Positions 37,704 through 45,793 of a stretch of 64,000 nt of DNA are shown piece by piece. The notes below the pieces were generated by a model, which saw only the letters and a program-made list of their open reading frames with translations, had not been told where the DNA came from and made no database searches. Location of the stretch: the NCBI RefSeq assembly GCF_001613265.1, contig NZ_BDCA01000004.1:178192-242191 (forward strand), read 5' to 3'. Position numbers and translations under genes: made by a program. How positions within the stretch are numbered: position 1 is the first letter of the stretch; each line of letters begins with the position of its first letter. Origin of the DNA: Nocardia vermiculata NBRC 100427. Its GTDB lineage: Bacteria > Actinomycetota > Actinomycetes > Mycobacteriales > Mycobacteriaceae.

Positions 37704-38974
37704 CGCCGCACCCGCACCAGCCGCCGCTTTTCCGGAATCAGCCGCATCGCCTGGTCGAGCCGGGCGCCCTCGGGCCAGGGCACCACATCGACACCGACGG
37801 TGCCCATATCGCGGTACATCGCGGTGCGTTCCAGCTGCCACATGCGCGCCATCGTCGAATCCAGTGCGTCGGTGAACGGCGGTCCGCGCAGCACGTCGAC
37901 CACCACCACGGTATGGCCGCGCTTGCGCAGGTCGATCAGTGCCAGCGCGAATTCGGTATCGAGCAGGGTGGAGAAGGCGACCACGATCGCGCCCAGCGGC
38001 ACCGCCGCGTACGGGGCCAGCGTGCCGGTGGTGGGGACGTGCTCGTCGCCGATTCCCAGCACCGCGTCGACGATGCGGTAGAACTGCCGGCGACCGATAT
38101 CGGGATGCAACCACCGTGGCTCCCGGCCCAGACACACCAGTGCCGTGCGGTCACCTGCCTGCAGCGCGGACTGCGCCACCTGGGCCGCGCCGCGCACCGT
38201 CAGTTCCAGGGAATCGGTGGCCGGTCCGGGCGCCTGCAGCGAGGTGTCGACCAGCACCACCACATCCGCGGCCCGATCGGTGAGGCGCTCGGTGACGTAG
38301 AGCCTGCCGCGGCGCGCACTGACGGGCCAGTTCACGGTCCGCAGTTGATCGCCCGGGGCGTAGGCGCGAATATCGGCGTATTCGACGCCCGGGCCGTGCC
38401 GCCGGGTCGGATGGGTGCCGATCCGCTCCGGAAGTTCGGTGCGTGGCAGCCGCATTCGCTGCGGGTCGGCGATCGGGTAGACGTACACATCGCCGGCCGG
38501 GACGCGGGCCGACGCCTGTGCCAGTCCGGCGGGGCTCAGGGCGGTGAGCCGGATCGTCACCGGATAGCGGCCCCAGCGGGCGGTGGACAATGCCAGCCGG
38601 AGCCCGGCTGGCGCGGGCCCGGAGTCGGAGCTCTGCTCCACCTGCACCTCGAGCCCGGCTGCTGCGTCGGGATGGCACCGCAGCAGTGCGTGCCCGTGCT
38701 CCACGAAGGCGGCGACCGCGAGCTCGACCTCCTCGGTTTCGAAGCAGCGCACGGTGCCGCCGCCGTCGACCTGAACTCTGGTGCGCGACAGCTGCATCGG
38801 CGCGGTGGCCAGCACACCCAGCATCGGGGCCGCGAAGACCGCGAGCTGCCAGCGTTGCAGCACGATCGCCGCGACCAGCGCCGCCGCCGCGGTCAGTGCC
38901 AGCATGTACACCAGCGGCGCGGGGCGCCACCGCAATTCGATCTCGGTGGCCGACGTGGTATCGCGATGCCTCAT
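37700..38974 (-). CDS. DUF58 domain protein (Rv3163c-like)
   Basis: This 424-residue protein has two N-terminal membrane helices (about residues 15-60), a beta-rich region and a C-terminal DUF58 domain. The domain carries the signature YADIRAYAPGDQLRTVNWPVSARRG followed by a VWA-like DTS motif (VVVLVDTS), which suggests metal binding. DUF58 proteins are partners of MoxR AAA+ ATPases. It lies seven bases after moxR on the same strand. Confidence 0.88.
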   Translation of the reverse strand: MRHRDTTSATEIELRWRPAPLVYMLALTAAAALVAAIVLQRWQLAVFAAPMLGVLATAPMQLSRTRVQVDGGGTVRCFETEEVELAVAAFVEHGHALLRCHPDAAAGLEVQVEQSSDSGPAPAGLRLALSTARWGRYPVTIRLTALSPAGLAQASARVPAGDVYVYPIADPQRMRLPRTELPERIGTHPTRRHGPGVEYADIRAYAPGDQLRTVNWPVSARRGRLYVTERLTDRAADVVVLVDTSLQAPGPATDSLELTVRGAAQVAQSALQAGDRTALVCLGREPRWLHPDIGRRQFYRIVDAVLGIGDEHVPTTGTLAPYAAVPLGAIVVAFSTLLDTEFALALIDLRKRGHTVVVVDVLRGPPFTDALDSTMARMWQLERTAMYRDMGTVGVDVVPWPEGARLDQAMRLIPEKRRLVRVRR

Positions 38975-38981
38975 CAGCGCC

Positions 38982-39944
38982 TCAGGTCACCGTCGCGCGG
39001 GGAACCGGCAGCCGGCGCAGTAGTTCCGCGATGACGTCCTCGCCGCGGATCCGGCGCACCCACATCTCCGGGCGCAGCGTGATCCGGTGCGCCATCGCCG
39101 AAACCGCCAGCGCCTTCACATCTTCGGGGATCACGTAGTCGCGGCCCAGCAGCAGCGCACGAGCCCGGGCCATCTGCACCAGATCCAGCTCCGAACGCGG
39201 GCTGGCGCCGACCTCCACCTGCGGGTGACCGCGGGTGGCCGCCGCCAGCGCCACCACATACGACACGACATCCGGATGCACGGTGACGAATTCGACCGCT
39301 TGACGCATCTCCAGCAGTCCGTGCGCGTCCACCACCTGACCGACCTGTGGGGTGCCCGCGCCGCGTTCGAGCCGGCGGCGGATCATCTGGGTCTCGTCCT
39401 GTTCGGACAGATAGCCCAGGCGCAGTTGCAGTGCGAACCGGTCCAGCTGGGCCTCGGGGAGCGGGTAGGTGCCCTCGTACTCGATCGGGTTGTCGGTGGC
39501 GAGCACGATGAACGGCTGTGGCAGCGGGTAGGTTTCACCGTCCACGCTCACCTGGCCCTCGGCCATCGCCTCGAGCAGTGCTGCCTGCGTCTTGGGCGGG
39601 GTGCGGTTGATTTCGTCGGCCAGCAGCATATTGGCGAACACCGGTCCGCGGCGGAAGTTGAACCGGCCCGAGTTCATGTCGTAGATGGTCGAGCCGATCA
39701 GATCCGCCGGCAGCAGATCCGGGGTGAACTGCACCCGGGTGAAGTCCAGACCCAGTGCGGCGGCGAACGATCGGGCGATGAGTGTCTTGCCCAGTCCCGG
39801 TAGATCTTCGATCAGGACATGCCCGCCCGACAGCACCGCGATCATGATCAGCTGTAGCTCGTCGCGTTTGCCCACCACGACCCGCGAGATTTCCCGCAGC
39901 ACCGCGTCGGTGCGTTTGATGGTCCCATCCAGAGGTGTCGTCAT
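38982..39944 (-). CDS. moxR: MoxR-type AAA+ ATPase
   Basis: This 320-residue AAA+ chaperone-like ATPase shows Walker A (EDLPGLGKTLIARSFA), Walker B (MLLADEINRTPPKTQAALLEAM), sensor 1 (FIVLATDNPIEYEG) and an arginine-rich lid (GASPRSELDLVQMARA). The length and neighbours match Rv3164c (MoxR3). MoxR ATPases are thought to mature or remodel VWA-containing partner proteins; the DUF58 protein encoded next is the likely partner. Confidence 0.92.
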   Translation of the reverse strand: MTTPLDGTIKRTDAVLREISRVVVGKRDELQLIMIAVLSGGHVLIEDLPGLGKTLIARSFAAALGLDFTRVQFTPDLLPADLIGSTIYDMNSGRFNFRRGPVFANMLLADEINRTPPKTQAALLEAMAEGQVSVDGETYPLPQPFIVLATDNPIEYEGTYPLPEAQLDRFALQLRLGYLSEQDETQMIRRRLERGAGTPQVGQVVDAHGLLEMRQAVEFVTVHPDVVSYVVALAAATRGHPQVEVGASPRSELDLVQMARARALLLGRDYVIPEDVKALAVSAMAHRITLRPEMWVRRIRGEDVIAELLRRLPVPRATVT

Positions 39945-39971
39945 ATCCGATCTCGCATTAGTTCCAACGGT

Positions 39972-40475
39972 TCACATGTCCTGCAGGCGGCGCAGGATCT
40001 CTTCGAGCGCGGGCCGGCCCGGTGCGGGTCCGGTCTGATCGCGCAGTGCCGCATTGGCCGGATCCACCCAGCGCCACAGTTCCGGGCCGAACTGCAAGCG
40101 GCCGGCGGCCTCGGTCGCGGTGCGGTTCTTCCCGATCCGGTGCCCGCTGGACAGCTCGAACTCCTTGGCCAGCAGTGGCCGCAGATAGCGATCCCAGTCG
40201 GCCCGCGAGCCGTCGGATCGGGTGACCAGCATCTGGGCGCGCGCATGCCAGCGGGTGAGCATTTCGGCGGGCCCGTTGTCGATCTCCTCGTCGTCGAACT
40301 CGTCTCGTCGCTGTGCCCGGGCGCGTTCGGCCAGCGTCCACAGCAGTAAGGCCAGAGCCAGCGCGACCGGCACCCCGACCAGCACCGGCAGCAGTTCACG
40401 CCGGCTCGTCACACCGATCACCTCGACCACCCCCACCATCAGCACCGCGGCCGTCACGATCGCCGTCCGGATCAC
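39972..40475 (-). CDS. Membrane protein (Rv3165c-like)
   Basis: This 167-residue protein has two N-terminal helices (about 5-22 and 28-47) and a cytoplasmic part with RWHARAQMLVTRSDGSRADWDRYLRPLLAKEFE, a motif common in MoxR-operon proteins. GTG 40475 overlaps the upstream DUF4129 gene by four bases. The frame is open further upstream, but that stretch is only the complement phase. Function unknown. Confidence 0.8.
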   Translation of the reverse strand: MIRTAIVTAAVLMVGVVEVIGVTSRRELLPVLVGVPVALALALLLWTLAERARAQRRDEFDDEEIDNGPAEMLTRWHARAQMLVTRSDGSRADWDRYLRPLLAKEFELSSGHRIGKNRTATEAAGRLQFGPELWRWVDPANAALRDQTGPAPGRPALEEILRRLQDM

Positions 40476-41416
40476 AGCTGTGCCCCCTGCAGGTCCGCGA
40501 GCACGATGCGCAGCAGTTGTTCGGCCCGCATGCGCTGCCATTCCAGCATCGAGTGCGGACTGAACCGGGCCTCTTCGAACAGCGTCACCAGTTCCCGGGC
40601 CGAGGCATCGCGTAGCACCCCGCGATCGAAGGCGCGGGCCAGCACCTCGGAAGGGGTGTCCGAGATCAGCGGTGCCACCTCCCGGGCCTGTGCCAGACCG
40701 CGTTCCATCGCGACGTAGCAGGAGATGATCGCGGTGCGGGCGTCCTGGCCGGATGCCATCATCGCGGCCAGGCCCATCTCGGCGACCTTCGCCAGCGATA
40801 CCGCGGTCTCGGGGGCGGGCTCGGGCAGTTCGGCCACCGGCGCGCGGCGGTGCTGCCGGGCGCTCAGCGTCACCACTGCCAGTCCCACGACGGCCACGGC
40901 GAGCAGGGCGGCAGCCGAAACGCCGATCAGAATTACTGCGGTGCTGCTCAATTCGGGCATTTCGGCGCCGGATTGCGGAGGCGGCGGCGCGGTGGTTCCG
41001 GTCGGCGGGGTGGTGGCCGGTGCGGAAGTCGAGGGTGCCGAATTCGGCGTACTCGGTTCGGTATGTCCCGCGACGACCAGGTACACCACCCAGATCACGG
41101 CGGCGACGATGGCCGCCACCGCGGCCGCGGCCACGATTAGCATTCCGGCCCGGCCCAATTGCAGCGGGCGGCGGGACCGGTCGCGGTCGGGCAGCGCCAG
41201 TGGCAGTCGATGCTGGCTGGTGAGCACACCGGCCAGCAACAGCACCACCGATACCAGCGACAGCACCGGCATGAGTGCGACGCTCACCGCGGTCGGGGGT
41301 GATCCCGGGTGCGCCCCGCCGGTACCCGGGATGTAGCCACGCAGCGCGATTACGACACCGGCCATCAGGGCGATCAGCCCGATCGCGCGTGGTATCGCCG
41401 CTCTCACCCCGGCCAC
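40472..41416 (-). CDS. DUF4129-domain membrane protein (Rv3166c-like)
   Basis: This protein of about 314 residues has helices near its N terminus, one around the centre (MLIVAAAAVAAIVAAVIWVVYLVVAG) and one after a Pro/Thr-rich extracellular linker. The C-terminal cytoplasmic DUF4129 domain ends LFEEARFSPHSMLEWQRMRAEQLLRIV. Start choice is uncertain: GTG 41416 has GGGAG at about seven bases, and GTG 41407 is the alternative. It is first in the five-gene operon with moxR. Function unknown. Confidence 0.82.
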   Translation of the reverse strand: MAGVRAAIPRAIGLIALMAGVVIALRGYIPGTGGAHPGSPPTAVSVALMPVLSLVSVVLLLAGVLTSQHRLPLALPDRDRSRRPLQLGRAGMLIVAAAAVAAIVAAVIWVVYLVVAGHTEPSTPNSAPSTSAPATTPPTGTTAPPPPQSGAEMPELSSTAVILIGVSAAALLAVAVVGLAVVTLSARQHRRAPVAELPEPAPETAVSLAKVAEMGLAAMMASGQDARTAIISCYVAMERGLAQAREVAPLISDTPSEVLARAFDRGVLRDASARELVTLFEEARFSPHSMLEWQRMRAEQLLRIVLADLQGAQL

Positions 41417-41631
41417 GGGCCACTCCCAGACATTCCGAACTGCACAAACTCCGCACATCGTTGCACGGTGGTGGCGCTCGCAACGGGGAAATCGTGACAC
41501 CGGCCGGCAACCGATCCGGGATACCCGGCCCACCCCGGAGATCCGGGAGACGAAACTGTGATCGCGCACAACACCGGCGACCGCAATGCGCCGGTCAACC
41601 CAAACGAATTCGCTTCACATGAGCGGCGTAC

Positions 41632-42648
41632 TCACCGGATTTCGTCGACGCGCGCACCCGACAATCGGCTGAGGCGGCTGGCGGTGCGTTGCAGGTCCCG
41701 GGTGCCTGCGCTGGACTCGATCAGGTCCGGCAGGGATACCTCGGCGTAGACGTTCAGCTCCAGATCGGCGTCGTAGAGTACGTCGATCAGACTGGTCCAG
41801 CGGGTGCGCCAGTCCATCGGGACGGAATGCAATGCGGGGACCTCGCAGACGGTCCAGCGGCGGTAGCTCCGGGTCAGGGTGAGATAGTCCGCGGCCGACA
41901 GGGGACTACCGCACAACTCGGCGAAATCGATGGTCAGCTCATCGTTCCCGGCGGCACGTGCATGCACCACGCGGTGGGCGATCGCGAGATCTACCCGGCC
42001 CTGGATCGGACATTCTCCGTGCACGAAAATGCCTGCGGCGAAGCCGGTGTGGGCACCGCCGAGCAGACGATAGTCCTGGCCTCCGTCGACCGGAAGCACA
42101 TCCAGGTGGGTGCGGAGCAGTGCGATCGCGGGCTCGAATTTCGCGTGTGTCAGCGGGTTCGGCAACAACTGTTCCGGCGGATAGTTGGAGGTCACCACCA
42201 GTGTGATCCGGCGGGCGAAGAGGGCTTCGAGGAGTCTGGTCAGCAGGATGGCGTCGCCGACGTCGTGGACGTGGAATTCGTCGAAGCAGAGCAGTTCCAC
42301 GTCCTCGAGGACCGCGTTCAAGGCGGCCGGTAATTCGCCGAATGCTGCGATCGCGTTGTGCAGCCGGGCGAAGAATTCGTGAAAGTGGTAGCGGCGCTTG
42401 CGGTCGGTGGTGACGTTCGCGAAGAACTCGTCCATGAGCATGGTCTTGCCGCGGCCGGGGCGGCCGTGCAGGTAGATCCCCCTGCCCGCTCCGCGCGGGT
42501 GCGGCCCGCGAGGCAGGGGGAGGAACCTCCCCGAAGTGCGGAATGCGGAACGTCCACGCAGGCGCCCCCGGCGTTCGAGCTGTCCGGCCAGCTCACACAG
42601 CCGCGTGGCCGCCCGTTGTTGTTCGGCATCCAGCGTCACCGTATTCAC
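41632..42648 (-). CDS. zapE: Cell division/AFG1-like ATPase ZapE
   Basis: This 338-residue P-loop ATPase of the AFG1/ZapE family shows Walker A (GRPGRGKTMLMDEFF), Walker B (ELLCFDEFHVHDVGDAILL) and sensor-type VTSNYPPEQLLPN. Between the N-terminal helix and Walker A it carries RFLPLPRGPHPRGAGRG, encoded by a nested palindrome (42478-42532) that the family lacks. In proteobacteria ZapE acts at the division site; the actinobacterial role is unproved. GTG 42648 is chosen, with AGGAG nine bases upstream. Confidence 0.88.
   Translation of the reverse strand: MNTVTLDAEQQRAATRLCELAGQLERRGRLRGRSAFRTSGRFLPLPRGPHPRGAGRGIYLHGRPGRGKTMLMDEFFANVTTDRKRRYHFHEFFARLHNAIAAFGELPAALNAVLEDVELLCFDEFHVHDVGDAILLTRLLEALFARRITLVVTSNYPPEQLLPNPLTHAKFEPAIALLRTHLDVLPVDGGQDYRLLGGAHTGFAAGIFVHGECPIQGRVDLAIAHRVVHARAAGNDELTIDFAELCGSPLSAADYLTLTRSYRRWTVCEVPALHSVPMDWRTRWTSLIDVLYDADLELNVYAEVSLPDLIESSAGTRDLQRTASRLSRLSGARVDEIR
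42478..42532. repeat. Nested palindromic element inside zapE
   Basis: CCCCCTGCC (42478-42486) pairs with GGCAGGGGG (42512-42520), and CGCGGG (42494-42499) pairs with CCCGCG (42505-42510) inside it. GGGGAGG/CCTCCCC (42517-42532) adds a second hairpin. The reading frame stays open, so it looks like an in-frame palindromic insertion. Confidence 0.75.
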
Positions 42649-42848
42649 GACGTTCGCCTCCTCGGCCTCTTCACTTACCTCCTCTATAGATATAGAGCGA
42701 GATTGTGAACGGGACCAGCGAAGGTGACGATGTGCACAGCGGACGGCCGGAGTGCGGGTGGGTAGCTCGCGCCGGTATCGCTGCGTAGCCGACCGGCACG
42801 GCCTGATTGATACGCTCGTGAATCGTTCGCCCAGGGAGAGGACTCGCC

Positions 42849-43511
42849 GTGACGCCACCCGGTGCCCAGCACTCGCCCGCTGTGGTCGCGGCTGTGCCCC
42901 GGCCGCTGACCAAGCGGCGGGCCGAGACCCGGCAGCGGTTGCTGGATGCCGCCTACGACGCGTTCGCCGACGAAGGATTCGGCCGCTGCACGGTCGAGCA
43001 CATCTGTGAACGCGCCGGGTACACCCGGGGCGCGTTCTACTCGAATTTCGCTTCGCTGGAAGAGCTTTTCCTGGCGATGTGGGAATTACAGTCGGCGCGC
43101 ATGCTGGGGGAGCTGAGCGAGGTTCTCGGCGCCGGCGATCCGGTCGGGGGCGCTGATCCGCGGGCCGCGGTGGAGCGCGTGTTGAGCGCGGTGCCCCTGG
43201 ACGGCAAATGGTTTCGTATCACCGCCGAATTCACCGCACACGCCCTGCGCAATCCGTCACTGCGCCGCGTGATGGTCGCCCGGGAGCGGGCGATCATGGA
43301 CGCGTTGTTGCCGGTCCTGGAGACGCTGCTGGAACGGGCGGGGCGGACGGTCACCGATCGCGAAGGTCTCGGTCGTGCTGTGGTCGCGGTGCACGACGGA
43401 ACGTCGGTACAGTGCCTGCTGGACCCCGGTGACACCGCGGCGCACGAGCAGCGGATCACCCTGTTCACCCACGTAGCAATGGCCTACAGCGTGGCGATTC
43501 CGGATTCGTGA
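42849..43511 (+). CDS. TetR-family regulator
   Basis: This 220-residue regulator has a TetR HTH at about residues 22-70 (KRRAETRQRLLDAAYDAFADEG then TRGAFYSNFASLEELF) and a divergent ligand domain. It is divergent from zapE across about 200 bases and followed 52 bases later by a cupin gene. GGGAGAGGA precedes the GTG start. The ligand and targets cannot be told; the cupin gene is the nearest candidate target. Confidence 0.85.
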   Translation: MTPPGAQHSPAVVAAVPRPLTKRRAETRQRLLDAAYDAFADEGFGRCTVEHICERAGYTRGAFYSNFASLEELFLAMWELQSARMLGELSEVLGAGDPVGGADPRAAVERVLSAVPLDGKWFRITAEFTAHALRNPSLRRVMVARERAIMDALLPVLETLLERAGRTVTDREGLGRAVVAVHDGTSVQCLLDPGDTAAHEQRITLFTHVAMAYSVAIPDS

Positions 43512-43563
43512 GCAGGCTCGGCACGAGCCGGCGATCGCCCGCACGAATTCGAGGGAGCCGACC

Positions 43564-43971
43564 GTGAGCGACCGTCCTGCCCTGGCCCGGGCGCTGGATC
43601 TGCAACCCCACCCCGAGGGGGGCTGGTTCCGCGAAACCTGGCGCAGTCCGGTGCAATTCGAACCCGAGGGTTATACCGGCCCGCGCGCCAGCGCGACCGC
43701 GATCCACTATCTGTTGCTGCCACAGGACCATTCGGCCCCGCATACCGTCGCCTCCGATGAGATCTGGCTGTGGCAGCGCGGCGGCCCGCTGCTGCTGAAT
43801 ATCGGCGGTGACGAGGTCACCCTGGGGCCGGATGTGGAACGGGGGCAACTACTTCAGGCCGTGGTTCCGGCTGGGGTCAGCCAGGCCGCACGCCCGGCGG
43901 GTGACGAGTACGTACTGGTCAGCTGTGTGGTCTCGCCCGGATTCGATTTCGCCGACTTCCGCCTGGACTGA
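43564..43971 (+). CDS. Cupin family protein (DUF985)
   Basis: This 135-residue cupin_5/DUF985 protein has LDLQPHPEGGWFRETWRS at the N terminus, a first cupin motif with HTVASDEIWLWQ and a second near VPAGVSQAARPAGDEYVLVSC. It is small and soluble and may bind metal or sugar; function is unknown. The GTG start has GAGGGAG upstream. It may share a transcript with the TetR gene and ends before a strong bidirectional hairpin. Confidence 0.85.
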   Translation: MSDRPALARALDLQPHPEGGWFRETWRSPVQFEPEGYTGPRASATAIHYLLLPQDHSAPHTVASDEIWLWQRGGPLLLNIGGDEVTLGPDVERGQLLQAVVPAGVSQAARPAGDEYVLVSCVVSPGFDFADFRLD

Positions 43972-43982
43972 TCCGGACACAC

Positions 43983-44024
43983 GTCGGGCCGCATACCGTG
44001 TCCCAGAACGGTATGCGGCCCGAC
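43983..44024. terminator. Bidirectional terminator between cupin and kshA operon
   Basis: The perfect 16-bp stem GTCGGGCCGCATACCG/CGGTATGCGGCCCGAC has a 10-base loop and lies between the two convergent transcription units. Confidence 0.85.
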
Positions 44025-44036
44025 TGCGCCGACTTG

Positions 44037-44354
44037 TCAGTCGTCGATTTCGATGATGCCCTCGTCGATCGCGTACTGGATCGACTTCTCCAGGTCCGGG
44101 CACGGATCAGGCTTGCCCGGTCCCGGCAGCTTGGCGAAGACGGGGCAGTGTTCGGCCGGGCTGGTGGTGAACTGCACCGAGCGCTGATGCTGCGAGGATT
44201 TGCGCACCAGGACTTCGATTCCGCAGGCGCGGCAGGCGACCGGGGTCAGGCCGTTCTCCAGAAAGTGCTGCTTGTCCACCACTGTCTGGGCGCGCACCTG
44301 CGCCCGTTGCTCCGGACGGTCCGCGAAGTCCGGTGCTTTCGCCCAGCCGGTCAT
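44037..44354 (-). CDS. Conserved Cys-containing protein linked to kshA (Rv3527-like)
   Basis: This 105-residue soluble protein has CRAC at about residues 41-44 and further Cys in EHCPVF and DPCPDLEKS, a pattern that could form a zinc ribbon or iron-sulfur site. The C terminus is acidic (YAIDEGIIEIDD). Its ATG shares a base with the kshA stop, so it is made together with KshA. Rv3527 also follows kshA in M. tuberculosis; that match is recalled, not tested. A role as assembly or redox partner of the oxygenase is speculation. Confidence 0.75.
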   Translation of the reverse strand: MTGWAKAPDFADRPEQRAQVRAQTVVDKQHFLENGLTPVACRACGIEVLVRKSSQHQRSVQFTTSPAEHCPVFAKLPGPGKPDPCPDLEKSIQYAIDEGIIEIDD

Positions 44355-45568
44355 CAGGCACCCGCCTCCTGCTTGACGGCGGTTTCCTCTTCTTCGGCCT
44401 TCCGGCGCAGGTTCTCCGCGACCTCGGCCTCCCAGTGCTCGTTGGCCTTGTCGGTGTCGACCTCGAATTCGAAGCGCTGCACCATCTTCGGGTCGATATC
44501 GGCGACGTCCACGTAGAACTGCTCGTACCAGCGGCGCAGCTGGTAGACCGGGCCGTCCTCCTCGCAGAGCAGCGGATTGTCGATCTTGGACTTGTGCTTC
44601 CAGATCTCCACATCCTGCAGGAAGCCGTCACCGAAGAAGGTGGCCATCGAATTGGCCAGCTTCAGCGCCGTCTTGTCGTCGAGTCCCTGGGGGATTTCGA
44701 CCGACAGGCCGTACTGCAGCACGAACGAATCCTGGCTGACCGGGTAGTGGCAGTTGACCAGCTGAACCTTGATCTCGTAGCCACCGTAGATATTGGTCAG
44801 TGGATTGAGCATGTACGACGGGCCGAAGTACGACGCCTCGGACTTCAGCAGGTTGTCGCCGCCGTACTTGGCGGCCGCACCGACGTCGGGCCGGCCCTTG
44901 GTCTCGAGGAACTGCGTCGCCACATGTCCTTCGAAGACGTTCTTGAAGTACGTCGGGAAGGCGAAGTGGATGTAGAAGAAGTGCGCCATATCGACGACGT
45001 TGTCGACGATCTCGCGGCAGTTGGCACCCTCGATCTCGATGGTGTTCCAAGTGAACGGCGTCCAGGCGGTGTTCAGCTCCTCGGACGGGTTGCCCTCGGC
45101 GTCGGTGTACGGACCCTCGATGTACGGGATCGTGACGTCGTCCGGCGGCGGCTTGCCCTCGTGGTCGTGCCAGACGAACAGCTGTCCGTTGCGTTCGAGT
45201 GTGGTCCATGCGCGGGTACGAGCCAGTGGCGGCACGCGGCGCGCGTACGGGATCGACGTGCAGCGGCCGTTGCCGCCCCAACGCCAGTCGTGGAACGGGC
45301 ACGCGATGGAATCGCCCTTGACCTCGCCCATACTGAGATCGCCACCCAGGTGGCGGCAGTAGGCGTCGAGCACTTTCAGCTCGTTGTCGCTGTTCGCCCA
45401 CACCACGAGCTTGGTGCCGAAGGCCTGCACGGCGTGCGGCTTACCATCGCGAAATGTTTCGGTCAGGCCCAAGCAATGCCAGCCCCGCGCATACCGCGTC
45501 GGCGCCGAGCCGACGTCGATCTCGCGGACCTTTCCGCCCCGCTGCGTGGGCTGTGCGGTTTCTGCCAT
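44354..45568 (-). CDS. kshA: 3-ketosteroid 9-alpha-hydroxylase oxygenase KshA
   Basis: This 404-residue Rieske oxygenase is the homologue of Rv3526. It 9-alpha-hydroxylates androstenedione-type steroids so that, with KstD, ring B opens. The Rieske ligands are Cys71, His73, Cys90 and His93 (CRHLGGDLSMGEVKG, ACPFHDW). Mononuclear iron ligands are in VDNVVDMAHFFYIHF. GGAGGG lies seven bases before ATG 45568. The reductase gene kshB is not in the window. A KstR operator lies 24 bases upstream. Confidence 0.95.
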   Translation of the reverse strand: MAETAQPTQRGGKVREIDVGSAPTRYARGWHCLGLTETFRDGKPHAVQAFGTKLVVWANSDNELKVLDAYCRHLGGDLSMGEVKGDSIACPFHDWRWGGNGRCTSIPYARRVPPLARTRAWTTLERNGQLFVWHDHEGKPPPDDVTIPYIEGPYTDAEGNPSEELNTAWTPFTWNTIEIEGANCREIVDNVVDMAHFFYIHFAFPTYFKNVFEGHVATQFLETKGRPDVGAAAKYGGDNLLKSEASYFGPSYMLNPLTNIYGGYEIKVQLVNCHYPVSQDSFVLQYGLSVEIPQGLDDKTALKLANSMATFFGDGFLQDVEIWKHKSKIDNPLLCEEDGPVYQLRRWYEQFYVDVADIDPKMVQRFEFEVDTDKANEHWEAEVAENLRRKAEEEETAVKQEAGA

Positions 45569-45591
45569 CGTCATCCCTCCTCTGGAATCAC

Positions 45592-45605
45592 TAGAACACG
45601 TTACA
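45592..45605. promoter_or_regulatory. KstR operator upstream of kshA
   Basis: TAGAACACGTTACA fits TnnAACnnGTTnnA exactly, 24 bases before the kshA start and on the kshA side of the kshA/hsaA gap. Confidence 0.85.
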
Positions 45606-45694
45606 AAATCACAGCCACATGCGCCAGCTATTCTGCGTGCTACCAGCGATTCGCCTACAGAGTGGGACAATGAACACGCGTTCTCGACATAAAC

Positions 45695-45708
45695 AAGAAC
45701 GTGTTCTA
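45695..45708. promoter_or_regulatory. KstR operator upstream of hsaA
   Basis: AAGAACGTGTTCTA matches TnnAACnnGTTnnA except for the first base and is otherwise nearly palindromic. It lies 86 bases before hsaA and gives the divergent hsaACDB unit its own site. Confidence 0.75.
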
Positions 45709-45793
45709 GTCTCAAGACAAGTATCGGTCTCGCCGAACGGCGTCGGACCGACACGCACCGTTCTGAAACGACGAGGCAGGAGCAGCCCCCGAG

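Noticed and set aside
45671..45684. TGAACACGCGTTCT as a further KstR site before hsaA
   Set aside because: The half-sites AAC and GTT are four bases apart instead of two, so it does not fit the KstR spacing.
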